This document shows, piece after piece, positions 6,166-12,302 of a DNA stretch of 28,525 nt. A program made the position numbers and the translations under genes. This stretch comes from a virus. Each line of letters begins with the position of its first letter. Position 1 is the stretch's first letter. Where the stretch lies: IMG/VR virus record IMGVR_UViG_3300001748_000019, positions 1-28,525 of that record, one strand, 5' to 3'. Under the pieces are notes generated by a model that saw nothing but the letters and a program-made list of their open reading frames with translations, ran no database searches and was not told where the DNA came from.

Positions 6166-6733
6166 TGAACTAGCACAAGAAGTGCAAAGAATAGAAAAGA
6201 TAGTTTCAACAGTAACAGGCAGAGACCTTAGAAGTCCGATAAGAGACCATAAGAATGTTATGGCTCGTTCTATATTTTATAGGATAACATATGACTTCCT
6301 TAAACGCAGTGGGTTTGGGTCTGGTGCTAAATCATATATAGCTAAGTATATTAGAAAAAACCACGCCACAATATTGCATTCGTTAAAAAACTTTGAATTA
6401 GACATACTTGATTCTCCATTAAACAGGAAGATGTACTTCAAGTCTCTTGAGGTGTTTAACAGTTTAGGTGATGTTTATAATAATATTGATGAGAGAGACA
6501 TTACTATTGATAACCTGAAAAACAAAATAACCGAGTTACAGTTACAATTAAAGGACGCTAGACCTTATCGCAAAGAAGTTCAGCTACTTGTGGATTTAGT
6601 TAACGACATTCCATCAGACAAGATAGAAGACGCAGAGTTTAGGATATTAACAATGTTAAAAGGATTTAAGATTGAGCCGAAAAATCAGCAAACAAAGACT
6701 TACAGCACTTACGAAACTGTTACCTCGTTCTAG
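6158..6733 (+). CDS. DNA-binding protein with DnaA domain IV-like helix-turn-helix
   Basis: Encodes 191 residues. MARSIFYRITYDFL (35-48) and SYIAKYIRKNHATILHSLKNFE (59-80) match the two signature helices of DnaA domain IV. There an ARxIA-like helix precedes the (K/R)xHxTI/Vxxx recognition helix that reads DnaA boxes. The AAA+ part of DnaA is absent; instead a coiled-coil stretch (about 113-136) follows. It could bind repeats at a phage origin or act as a regulator. A perfect copy of the dispersed 14-bp motif encodes LKRSG at residues 48-52, between the two signature helices. It overlaps the next gene by 62 bp in another frame. Confidence 0.65.
   Translation: MNNELAQEVQRIEKIVSTVTGRDLRSPIRDHKNVMARSIFYRITYDFLKRSGFGSGAKSYIAKYIRKNHATILHSLKNFELDILDSPLNRKMYFKSLEVFNSLGDVYNNIDERDITIDNLKNKITELQLQLKDARPYRKEVQLLVDLVNDIPSDKIEDAEFRILTMLKGFKIEPKNQQTKTYSTYETVTSF
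6300..6313 (+). repeat. Single intragenic perfect copy of the 14-bp motif
   Basis: TTAAACGCAGTGGG, identical to the intergenic array copies, is read in frame as (Leu)-Lys-Arg-Ser-Gly in the DnaA-like gene. Confidence 0.8.
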
Positions 6734-6926
6734 GAACTTGGAAGCACAGAGCTATTGTCTTAATAACGGTTACAAGATATATCCAATCCCTGAAGGATTG
6801 GATTATCGCCTTGAGATAGAATACAAAGGGCAAAAGAAATTAGGAGAGAAGTTGTATAGCAAAACCGAATGGTATAATGCTATATGGGAATTATACGAGA
6901 AGATATATGAAGGAAGTAGAAATTAA
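6672..6926 (+). CDS. Small conserved-looking protein of unknown function
   Basis: Encodes up to 84 residues. The core YKIYPIPEGLDYRLEIEYKGQKKLGEKLYSKTEWYNAIWELYEKIY looks like a compact beta-beta-alpha domain. The 5' end overlaps the DnaA-like gene by 62 bp, so the true start may lie further in. The 3' end overlaps the methyltransferase start by 20 bp. I recognise no family; the arrangement suggests co-translation with the methyltransferase. Confidence 0.65.
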   Translation: MSRKISKQRLTALTKLLPRSRNLEAQSYCLNNGYKIYPIPEGLDYRLEIEYKGQKKLGEKLYSKTEWYNAIWELYEKIYEGSRN

Positions 6927-8283
6927 TCACTTAGACTTGTTCTCAGGTATAGGTGGATTCCATTTAGGATTCGAGCGTGCAGGATTCAAGATTAACTCTT
7001 ACTTTAGTGAGATAGATAAGTACGCAATACAAGTATATAAAGATAAATTTAAAAACAGTAATTATGTCGGATCAATTACGGATGTTCGTGGAGGAGACCT
7101 CCCCGACATCGACCTCATCACTTTCGGAAGTCCTTGTCAAGACTTCAGCCTTGCTGGAAAACGTAAAGGGCTTGGGGGCGAACGAAGTAGCCTTATCAGT
7201 GAAGCAATTAGACTCATCAGAGAAAAGAGACCTCGTGTTTTTGTCTGGGAAAATGTTAAGGGAACATTCTCCTTAAACAATCGCCAAGACTTTGCGGCAA
7301 TCTTGCAAGCGTTTACCAACATTGGGGGTTATAGACTCGAATGGCAACTGCTTAATACAAAGTGGTTTCTACCCCAAAACAGAGAGAGAATCTACCTTGT
7401 CGGATATCTTGCAAACGGAAGTGGAGGACAAATATTTCCTGTCGGAGAAAGTGGTAAACAGACTGATGAGCTACAGGGACAACAAGGAAATACCTGTACA
7501 CTCACAACAAGATACGAAGCGACAGGAAACGGAAGCTACGTTATTGAACGTAAACTCAATGCACAAGAAGTAGAAATAATAGATAAAAGAGGCAACATTA
7601 AAGCAGACCAAAATAATATACCTACTGTTGTTGCTGGTTACCATAAACACCCAAGTGATTCCCCTTATTTAGAAATAAAAACAAATAACTTAAAAGGATA
7701 TGAAGTAGAGGTGGGAACGCTAAGAACGCACAATGACGGGAAAGGTTTTAGGAAAATTAAAGATGGAGATTGTCCTACAATACCTGCAAGAGCAAGGGAG
7801 GATGGCTCAGGTCAACCAATTGTCAAGGTAAACTCAGCAACATCAAAAGGTTATGAAATAGCTGAAGAAGGTGATAGTATAAATTATTCTGTCCCTACGT
7901 CTAAAACAAGAAGAGGTAGAGTTGGTAAGGGTGTAGCTCAGACTTTAGATACAGCTTGCAATCAAGCGGTAGTAAACCCCGCACAAATAGGACAGTCTAA
8001 AAAAACATTTGCTTATAAAAATGGAACAATGATAGGAAAAGATAATCAAGATGCTTTTACTATTAGGTCGGCAAATCCAAATGGGGTAAAAACAGAAAAT
8101 ATGATAAGAAGACTAACACCAATCGAATGTGAAAGGCTACAAGGCTTTCCAGATGATTGGACTAAAAAGGGTACTGAAGGTGTAATAAGTGACACACAGC
8201 GTTATAAGATGTGTGGAAACGCAGTGACAGTAGATGTTGTTGCAGCTGTAGCTGAAAGAATAAAAAAGGTAGTCTATGCCTAG
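6907..8283 (+). CDS. DNA (cytosine-5) methyltransferase
   Basis: Encodes 458 residues from the ATG at 6907. I prefer this to 6877 because it places MKEVEINHLDLFSGIGG at the usual distance from the N-terminus. All main C5 motifs are present: I (DLFSGIGG, 10-17), IV with the catalytic Cys77 (GSPCQDFS), VI (ENV, 115-117), VIII (QNRERIYLVG, 157-166), IX (RLTPIECERLQGFP, 402-415) and X (MCGNAVTVDVV). The target-recognition region between VIII and IX is long, about 235 residues. It transfers methyl groups from S-adenosylmethionine to cytosine, probably to protect phage DNA against host restriction. No cognate endonuclease gene is adjacent, so it looks like an orphan enzyme. The recognition site cannot be predicted here. 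Confidence 0.93.
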   Translation: MKEVEINHLDLFSGIGGFHLGFERAGFKINSYFSEIDKYAIQVYKDKFKNSNYVGSITDVRGGDLPDIDLITFGSPCQDFSLAGKRKGLGGERSSLISEAIRLIREKRPRVFVWENVKGTFSLNNRQDFAAILQAFTNIGGYRLEWQLLNTKWFLPQNRERIYLVGYLANGSGGQIFPVGESGKQTDELQGQQGNTCTLTTRYEATGNGSYVIERKLNAQEVEIIDKRGNIKADQNNIPTVVAGYHKHPSDSPYLEIKTNNLKGYEVEVGTLRTHNDGKGFRKIKDGDCPTIPARAREDGSGQPIVKVNSATSKGYEIAEEGDSINYSVPTSKTRRGRVGKGVAQTLDTACNQAVVNPAQIGQSKKTFAYKNGTMIGKDNQDAFTIRSANPNGVKTENMIRRLTPIECERLQGFPDDWTKKGTEGVISDTQRYKMCGNAVTVDVVAAVAERIKKVVYA

Positions 8284-8695
8284 ACAAAAGGGAGAGCGTA
8301 AATATATGAAGAAGACCGATGGTCGGAAGGGCAATGGTGCAAAGCGTGGCGATGCACTTGTTCGGAAGACTATGGCCACTCCTGCTAATCTGAATAAGGC
8401 TAAGAAGAACAGGTCTAAAATACTTGCAACCAATGCGATAGAGGAGGTTTATGGGTCTGAGGCTAACTTCTGGAAGATGGTTGCTGAGAAGGCAGAGAAC
8501 TCCCAATATGATCGTAAGATGGTTATTGAGTATATATACGGTAAAGCAATGGATAATCCTGATGCGCTAAGCCAAGCTAAGAACATAGATTTTTCTATTG
8601 TGAATATATTTCCAGGCTCTGAGCAACCAAAAGAAATAGAAGACATAATCGATATAACACCTGAGGAAGATGAAAGTACCGAATCTGAATCCTAA
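8276..8695 (+). CDS. terS: Probable terminase small subunit
   Basis: Encodes 139 residues. The N-terminal 45 residues are strongly basic (MPRQKGERKYMKKTDGRKGNGAKRG), the middle is helical (RSKILATNAIEEVYGSEANFWKMVAEKAE), and the end is very acidic (ITPEEDESTESES). It overlaps the methyltransferase stop and the large terminase start (26 bp). Basic DNA-binding N-terminus, oligomerising helices, acidic tail and the position directly before terL fit a packaging-initiation protein that recognises the phage genome. The family is not identifiable by motif, so the call rests mainly on position. Confidence 0.65.
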   Translation: MPRQKGERKYMKKTDGRKGNGAKRGDALVRKTMATPANLNKAKKNRSKILATNAIEEVYGSEANFWKMVAEKAENSQYDRKMVIEYIYGKAMDNPDALSQAKNIDFSIVNIFPGSEQPKEIEDIIDITPEEDESTESES

Positions 8696-9881
8696 GTACA
8701 AAGCATTTGGTAACGACTCCAGATACTTTATTACAACAGGTGGTAGAGGGTCTGGTAAGTCTTTTGCGGTAAACGTATTCTTACTGCTCCTAACATACGA
8801 GAAGGGGCACAAGATACTCTTTACACGGTATACGATGACCTCCGCAGCATCGTCTATTATTCCTGAGTTTATTGAGAAGCTGGAACTTATGGGTGTTGTC
8901 GAGGACTTTCGCATAACGAAAGACGAGATAACAAATATTAAGACGGGGTCTTCCATATTGTTTAAAGGAATCAGAACTGCTTCAGGAAACCAAACAGCGT
9001 CACTGAAATCGTTAAACGCAATAACCACCTTTGTCCTGGATGAGGCTGAAGAGCTTACGGATGAAGATACCTTCGACAAGATTGACCAATCGGTTAGGGT
9101 GAAAACTAAACCTAATAGGGTCATCTTAATACTTAACCCAACCACTAAGGAGCATTGGATTTGGGGGCGTTTCTATGCGAATAGAGACATCCCTGAAGGA
9201 TTCAATGGTATAAAAGATGGCATCACATATATTCACACCACATACCTAGACAACACTGACAACCTGTCTCAGTCGTTTCTAAATCAGATAGCAGAGATTA
9301 GAAGACGTAGACCTGAGAAGTACACACACCAGATACTTGGTGGATGGATGGAAAAGCAGGAGGGTGTTATCTTTACTAATTGGAGAGTGGGAGAGTTTAA
9401 CGATAACTATGAAACTATCTTTGGACAGGATTTTGGTTTCTCTGTTGACCCCACTACACTTGTGAAGTTGTCTATTGATAAGGGCAATAAGCGGATATTC
9501 CTTAAGGTAATGTATGCTAAGGTAGGGATGTCCACTACTCAAATAGCAGACTATAATATTAGGTATGCAGGTCCGCACCTTGTGGTGTCGGACTCTGCAG
9601 AACCACGACTAATTAAGGAGATTAAACTGAAGGGGTGTAACATTACCCCGACCGTTAAACGCAGTGGGTCTATATTATCAGGAATAGCACTGCTCCAGGA
9701 CTATGACCTCATTGTTGACCCCGACTCCACAGAACTGATTAAGGAGCTGAATAACTATGTTTGGGCTACTAAAGGACAAACAAAGCCTGTAGATAAATGG
9801 AATCACTGTATCGATGCCATCAGATATGCCGCTCAATATGTTTTAGTAAATCGCACAAAAGGTGCTTATACTATTAGGTAG
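8670..9881 (+). CDS. terL: Terminase large subunit (Terminase_3/PBSX type)
   Basis: Encodes 403 residues. The packaging ATPase domain has Walker A GGRGSGKS (24-31) and Walker B TFVLDEAEE with Asp124 and catalytic Glu125. The C-terminal RNase H-fold nuclease has GQDFGFSVDP (Asp254), VVSDSAEP (Asp308) and CIDAIRYA (Asp382), the three metal-binding acidic sites. It cuts the concatemer and drives DNA into the prohead through the portal (26473). The length is normal for the PBSX-like group. A perfect 14-bp motif encodes KRSG at 330-333, a point where related terminases also have a basic residue followed by a GS(I/V)L segment. It ends the first large gene block. Confidence 0.96.
   Translation: MKVPNLNPKYKAFGNDSRYFITTGGRGSGKSFAVNVFLLLLTYEKGHKILFTRYTMTSAASSIIPEFIEKLELMGVVEDFRITKDEITNIKTGSSILFKGIRTASGNQTASLKSLNAITTFVLDEAEELTDEDTFDKIDQSVRVKTKPNRVILILNPTTKEHWIWGRFYANRDIPEGFNGIKDGITYIHTTYLDNTDNLSQSFLNQIAEIRRRRPEKYTHQILGGWMEKQEGVIFTNWRVGEFNDNYETIFGQDFGFSVDPTTLVKLSIDKGNKRIFLKVMYAKVGMSTTQIADYNIRYAGPHLVVSDSAEPRLIKEIKLKGCNITPTVKRSGSILSGIALLQDYDLIVDPDSTELIKELNNYVWATKGQTKPVDKWNHCIDAIRYAAQYVLVNRTKGAYTIR
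9655..9668 (+). repeat. Single intragenic perfect copy of the 14-bp motif
   Basis: TTAAACGCAGTGGG inside terL, in frame as (Val)-Lys-Arg-Ser-Gly. A weaker match, TTAAACGCAATAAC, lies upstream at 9012-9025 in the same gene but in another reading frame. Confidence 0.8.
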
Positions 9882-9896
9882 TTTAAAATATTTTTG

Positions 9897-9904
9897 TATA
9901 TTTG
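9897..9904 (+). promoter_or_regulatory. Candidate -7 promoter element after terL
   Basis: TATATTTG lies 16 bp after the terL stop codon. No clear TTTG is found 19 bp upstream, so the -33 element is weak or the site needs an activator. Transcription from here would read the structured untranslated region 9935-9992 and the first motif array before reaching the gene at 10201. Confidence 0.4.
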
Positions 9905-9934
9905 TTGTGCCAAGAGGCGTTAATTCAATTAGAT

Positions 9935-9992
9935 AACCCTCGGTTTTGTTAGGTCTTGACTCCATTTTTAGAGACCTCTCAGATTGGGGGTT
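9935..9992 (+). ncRNA. Predicted structured untranslated region or small RNA
   Basis: AACCC (9935-9939) can pair with GGGTT (9988-9992), enclosing a 6-bp hairpin, AGGTCT (9951-9956) with AGACCT (9972-9977). It begins about 30 bp after a TATATTTG box and ends just before the first repeat array. There is no coding capacity. It could be a leader, a small RNA or a weak terminator. Confidence 0.3.
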
Positions 9993-9997
9993 TATCA

Positions 9998-10074
9998 TTA
10001 AACGCAGTAGGGTTTCTTAAACGCAATAGGGTTTCTTAAACGCAGTGGGCTTCCAAATTCTTAAACGCAGTGGG
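9998..10074 (+). repeat. Array 1: four direct copies of the 14-bp motif
   Basis: Copies start at 9998, 10017, 10036 and 10061, spaced 19, 19 and 25 bp. They read TTAAACGCAGTAGG, TTAAACGCAATAGG and twice TTAAACGCAGTGGG. Spacers are GTTTC-like. The array is followed by CTGAGAG at 10079, 18 bp after the start of the last copy. It lies between the structured region and the phased promoter of the 10201 gene. The layout resembles replication iterons or repeated regulator sites. Confidence 0.85.
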
Positions 10075-10115
10075 CTCGCTGAGAGCCACCCCTCTCCACT
10101 CCAGGTTCATAATTC

Positions 10116-10171
10116 TTAACGATTTCTTAACATTAGCTTAACGTTAACTTAACGTAGACATTGTATGTTTG
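10116..10171 (+). promoter_or_regulatory. Promoter A: four 11-bp-phased TTAAC sites plus TATGTTTG
   Basis: TTAAC begins at 10116, 10127, 10138 and 10149, exactly 11 bp apart, and the -7 box TATGTTTG is at 10164-10171. The sites lie 48, 37, 26 and 15 bp before the -7 box. No TTTG -33 box is present at 19 bp, so these sites probably replace it as binding sites for an activator or alternative sigma factor. It serves the genes from 10201 on. Confidence 0.75.
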
Positions 10172-10200
10172 TGGTATCAAACAATTAAAAACACACTATT

Positions 10201-10386
10201 ATGAAACACACTAAATTATTTATAGTATTAGATGAGGCTACCCTTCTAACGATGAAGGGAGCCAACAATAAGACGGCTAAGTTTGCTACTGAAGAGGAGG
10301 CTGATTGGGCAGCCGCCGGTAAACTAGAGATGTGGACCGTTGTTGAGGTTAACTTCAAGCACAGGTTCTTACACCATAAAGTATAA
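10201..10386 (+). CDS. Small protein of unknown function
   Basis: Encodes 61 residues: a beta strand (KLFIVLDEATLL), a loop, a helix (KFATEEEADWAAAGKLEMW) and a second strand (TVVEVNFKHRF). It is the first gene downstream of promoter A, with a short A-rich leader. It is probably an early or accessory protein; no family recognised. Confidence 0.7.
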   Translation: MKHTKLFIVLDEATLLTMKGANNKTAKFATEEEADWAAAGKLEMWTVVEVNFKHRFLHHKV

Positions 10387-10402
10387 CACTAAAAAGTAAA
10401 TT

Positions 10403-10636
10403 ATGACAACAACAGAATTTAATCCTTATAACTACGAGGCTCATTACGACCACAGAATAGACGTAGATAATATTAGCTATAGCCTTTATAGAAAAGGCGA
10501 AACTTTCGAAATAGGCTATGTTCATTATAATGTTAGAACTAACTTCGCTCACGTCACAATAGGTGACATAAGTGAAGAGAGTTTTGAAGATGATATTGCC
10601 CTCGCTATTGAGAGTAGAGAAATTGAATTAAAATAA
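10403..10636 (+). CDS. Small acidic protein of unknown function
   Basis: Encodes 77 residues, Tyr-rich and acidic (NPYNYEAHYDHRIDVDNISYSLYRKGETFEIGYVHYNVR), probably a small beta-sheet fold ending in an acidic helix. It starts 16 bp after the preceding stop and belongs to the promoter A unit. No family recognised. Confidence 0.7.
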   Translation: MTTTEFNPYNYEAHYDHRIDVDNISYSLYRKGETFEIGYVHYNVRTNFAHVTIGDISEESFEDDIALAIESREIELK

Positions 10637-10650
10637 TAAAAACAAAAGAT

Positions 10651-10986
10651 ATGGCAACAAGATGCACAATTAAAATAGACGGTATAAACTATGCTAAGAT
10701 ATATAAACATTGGGACGGATATCCTGACGGTATGCTAACTTGGCTCAATGAGTTTAACAATGACTTTAATGAGAATAGAGGTCACGACCCTGAATATAAA
10801 TTTGCTCAACTACTGAGGTTCGCTCAAAGGAAGGCGGAAGAGTTTGGCTTAGATAATAGCAGATATACAGGCTGGGGAGTTATTCCTTTTAATAATACCT
10901 GCTGGGCTGAGTACGAATATACCCTCACAAAGGATGGCGTTAGATTAATTGAAGAGCCTGAGCTGAAAAACTTAACATTAGCTTAA
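10651..10986 (+). CDS. Conserved phage protein of the MATRxTIKI...HWDGYP type, function unknown
   Basis: Encodes 111 residues. It begins MATRCTIKIDGINYAKIYKHWDGYPDG, a start I recall from a widespread family of hypothetical phage and bacterial proteins with a strand, then YxHWDGYP, then helices. No activity is established for that family to my knowledge. The last codons and the stop lie inside the two TTAAC repeats of promoter B, so this gene's 3' end doubles as the regulatory region of the next gene. It is the third gene of the promoter A unit. Confidence 0.75.
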   Translation: MATRCTIKIDGINYAKIYKHWDGYPDGMLTWLNEFNNDFNENRGHDPEYKFAQLLRFAQRKAEEFGLDNSRYTGWGVIPFNNTCWAEYEYTLTKDGVRLIEEPELKNLTLA

Positions 10987-11006
10987 CATTAGCCTACTTA
11001 TATTTG
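10972..11006 (+). promoter_or_regulatory. Promoter B: two 11-bp-phased TTAAC sites plus TATATTTG
   Basis: TTAACATTAGC occurs twice in tandem (10972 and 10983), and TATATTTG is at 10999-11006, that is 27 and 16 bp after the two site starts. It is a shorter version of promoters A, C and D and overlaps the end of the 10651 gene. It serves the gene at 11033 and those downstream. Confidence 0.65.
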
Positions 11007-11032
11007 TGGTGTAATTTTAAATATATATAATT

Positions 11033-11320
11033 ATGACTTGGATACTAACAAAAAAGAAAACACGAGTAGAAACATTCTTAGACGCTACAGAAGGCGGTAA
11101 GATATTTAGTGCCACCTTTGAAAAAAAGGATGGCACGATTAGAACGATTAACTGTCGTAGAGACGTTAAGAAGGGCGTTAAAGGCGTAGGTATGTCTTTC
11201 GACCCTATGAGTAAAGGACTCCTTGTGGTGTATGATATGCACCGTAAAGGGTTTAGAATGATTAACCTGGATAAACTTATCGAGGCTAAAGTAAATGGTA
11301 AAACAATTAAATTCTTATAA
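11033..11320 (+). CDS. SH3 beta-barrel-like protein (DUF2693-type)
   Basis: Encodes 95 residues. The pattern FSATFEKKDGTIRTINCRRDV...LVVYDMHRKGFRMINLDKLIEAKVNGK fits the phage family annotated as SH3 beta-barrel fold (DUF2693). In that family an F-x-K-x-D-G-x-x-R hairpin is followed by V(Y/F)D....GFR.(I/F)N...(I/V). The molecular role is not known. It sits right after promoter B, so it is likely well expressed. The next gene starts 1 bp after its stop codon. Confidence 0.65.
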   Translation: MTWILTKKKTRVETFLDATEGGKIFSATFEKKDGTIRTINCRRDVKKGVKGVGMSFDPMSKGLLVVYDMHRKGFRMINLDKLIEAKVNGKTIKFL

Positions 11321-11321
11321 G

Positions 11322-11594
11322 ATGAACAAAGAAGTATTTATATTAAAGACAGTAAGTTTACATAGCACCACAGGTGTTGTACATATTGAGTCAGTAGGTT
11401 TTGACCCTGAGGATTCAGCATACATAGAGATTGACGCTAGAGCTTTACTAGAGGATATTCCAAGCCTTTACAAAATGGCTAAACAAGCCATAAAACAGGA
11501 GGAGGAATATGAACTTAAAAAGTATGTTGACTTCAAGAAGGAACTTGCTGGAGACTATAAAGGTAAAAGAGGTCGAAAAAAATCTATCGCATAA
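11322..11594 (+). CDS. Small protein of unknown function with basic C-terminus
   Basis: Encodes 90 residues from the ATG at 11322, chosen over a further-upstream non-ATG start because it follows the preceding stop directly. It contains beta strands (EVFILKTVSLHSTTGVVHIESVGF), a helical Lys/Glu-rich middle and a basic tail (DYKGKRGRKKSIA) that may bind nucleic acid. No family recognised. Confidence 0.65.
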   Translation: MNKEVFILKTVSLHSTTGVVHIESVGFDPEDSAYIEIDARALLEDIPSLYKMAKQAIKQEEEYELKKYVDFKKELAGDYKGKRGRKKSIA

Positions 11595-11595
11595 T

Positions 11596-11751
11596 ATGGA
11601 TAATGAGACCCTTAAATTGGTAGAGGACTGCAGGGATTTATTGAGAGATATAAATTCCTGCACGGACTCCAGAGATAGCTCTAAGAAGCTAATAGAAAAA
11701 CAGATATATGAACTAAATAAATTAATAGACAATGAACTACAAGAAGATTAG
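11596..11751 (+). CDS. Short helical protein of unknown function
   Basis: Encodes 51 residues, starting 1 bp after the preceding stop. It is almost entirely helical, with heptad spacing (LKLVEDCRDLLRDI, SKKLIEKQIYELNKLIDNEL), suggesting a helical hairpin or coiled coil. It overlaps the next gene by 20 bp. No family recognised. Confidence 0.6.
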   Translation: MDNETLKLVEDCRDLLRDINSCTDSRDSSKKLIEKQIYELNKLIDNELQED

Positions 11752-12016
11752 AAAACTACAGGAAGAGTATGGCGTTGCTAATATGCAACGCCTAATCGAT
11801 GACGGTTCCGTATGGCATATGGAGGGGTCAATGGGGCGCAATGCAATGAGCCTGCTAGAGACAGGTCAGTGTATGTTACCCAAGAAGCAATATAAAGACT
11901 TCTACGGCAATATAATTCCTTCAAGGGATGATGTTAAACCTGGTACTACAGGAAGCTATCAGAACGCTGTAAAGTATTGGGAGTCTATTCACGATTATGA
12001 TGCGATGTATGTGTGA
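11732..12016 (+). CDS. Hypothetical phage protein
   Basis: Encodes 94 residues. KIRKLQEEYGVANMQRLIDDGSVWHMEGSMGRNAMSLLETGQCMLPKKQYKDFYGNIIPSRDDVKPGTTGS looks like a compact globular protein. I have an impression of similar hypothetical proteins in Bacteroidetes phages but can attach no function. It overlaps both neighbours by a few bases, so it is translationally coupled. Confidence 0.7.
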   Translation: MNYKKIRKLQEEYGVANMQRLIDDGSVWHMEGSMGRNAMSLLETGQCMLPKKQYKDFYGNIIPSRDDVKPGTTGSYQNAVKYWESIHDYDAMYV

Positions 12017-12134
12017 GATAGTAAGTAATTGTTGTGATGCTCCACCGATTTGGAACACCGACCTTTGTTCGAAGTGCAAAGAACACGCAGACTTCATCGA
12101 CATTGACGACATAAGCGACCTATTTGATTCTTAA
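12009..12134 (+). CDS. Small zinc-ribbon-like protein
   Basis: Encodes 41 residues. Cysteines at 2, 8, 9, 20 and 23 (CEIVSNCC...DLCSKC) form a CC...CxxC knuckle pair typical of small zinc ribbons with an NCC.AP......LC..C.EH pattern. The tail is very acidic (DFIDIDDISDLFDS). It overlaps the preceding gene by 8 bp. Its TAA stop lies inside the first motif copy of array 2 (the TAA of TTAAACGC). It may bind another protein or nucleic acid. Confidence 0.7.
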   Translation: MCEIVSNCCDAPPIWNTDLCSKCKEHADFIDIDDISDLFDS

Positions 12135-12161
12135 ACGCAGTAGGTTCTTAAACGCAGTGGG
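12131..12161 (+). repeat. Array 2: two direct copies of the 14-bp motif
   Basis: TTAAACGCAGTAGG (12131) and TTAAACGCAGTGGG (12148), spaced 17 bp. The first supplies the stop codon of the zinc-ribbon gene. CTGAGAG follows at 12166, 18 bp after the second copy starts, as in array 1. Confidence 0.85.
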
Positions 12162-12177
12162 GTTTCTGAGAGACAAC

Positions 12178-12214
12178 AGCCCCCTTATTTAGACTGATTC
12201 TAAATAGGAGGGCT
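12178..12214 (+). terminator. Long hairpin terminator of the 10201-12134 gene cluster
   Basis: AGCCCCCTTATTTAGA (12178-12193) pairs with TCTAAATAGGAGGGCT (12199-12214) at 14 of 16 positions. The following T-rich tract overlaps the first 11-bp-phased TTTAC site of promoter C, so termination and the next initiation region are directly joined. Confidence 0.8.
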
Positions 12215-12280
12215 TTACAATTTCTTTACAGTTTCTTAACATTAAGTTAACATTTAGCTAGATAGGACGCCGTATGTTTG
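12214..12280 (+). promoter_or_regulatory. Promoter C: four 11-bp-phased sites plus TATGTTTG
   Basis: TTTAC at 12214 and 12225 and TTAAC at 12236 and 12247 are spaced exactly 11 bp. The -7 box TATGTTTG is at 12273-12280. The sites lie 59, 48, 37 and 26 bp before the -7 box, in the same register as promoters A and D. It serves the Gp88-like gene at 12303. Confidence 0.75.
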
Positions 12281-12302
12281 TAGCAAATCTAAAAATAAAA
12301 AT

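Noticed and set aside
7064-7573. Plus-strand frames (7064-7276 and 7292-7573) inside the methyltransferase
   Set aside because: They lie entirely within a gene whose motifs are intact in the main frame, so they are shadows.
8276-9881. tRNA or attachment site near the terminase genes
   Set aside because: No cloverleaf or tRNA-like 3' end was found there or elsewhere in the window, and no integrase gene is present.
9998-10074. Sequencing adapter or assembly artefact as the source of the 14-bp motif
   Set aside because: The copies vary in sequence, sit in ordered 19-bp arrays and lie in frame inside intact genes, which an adapter would not produce.
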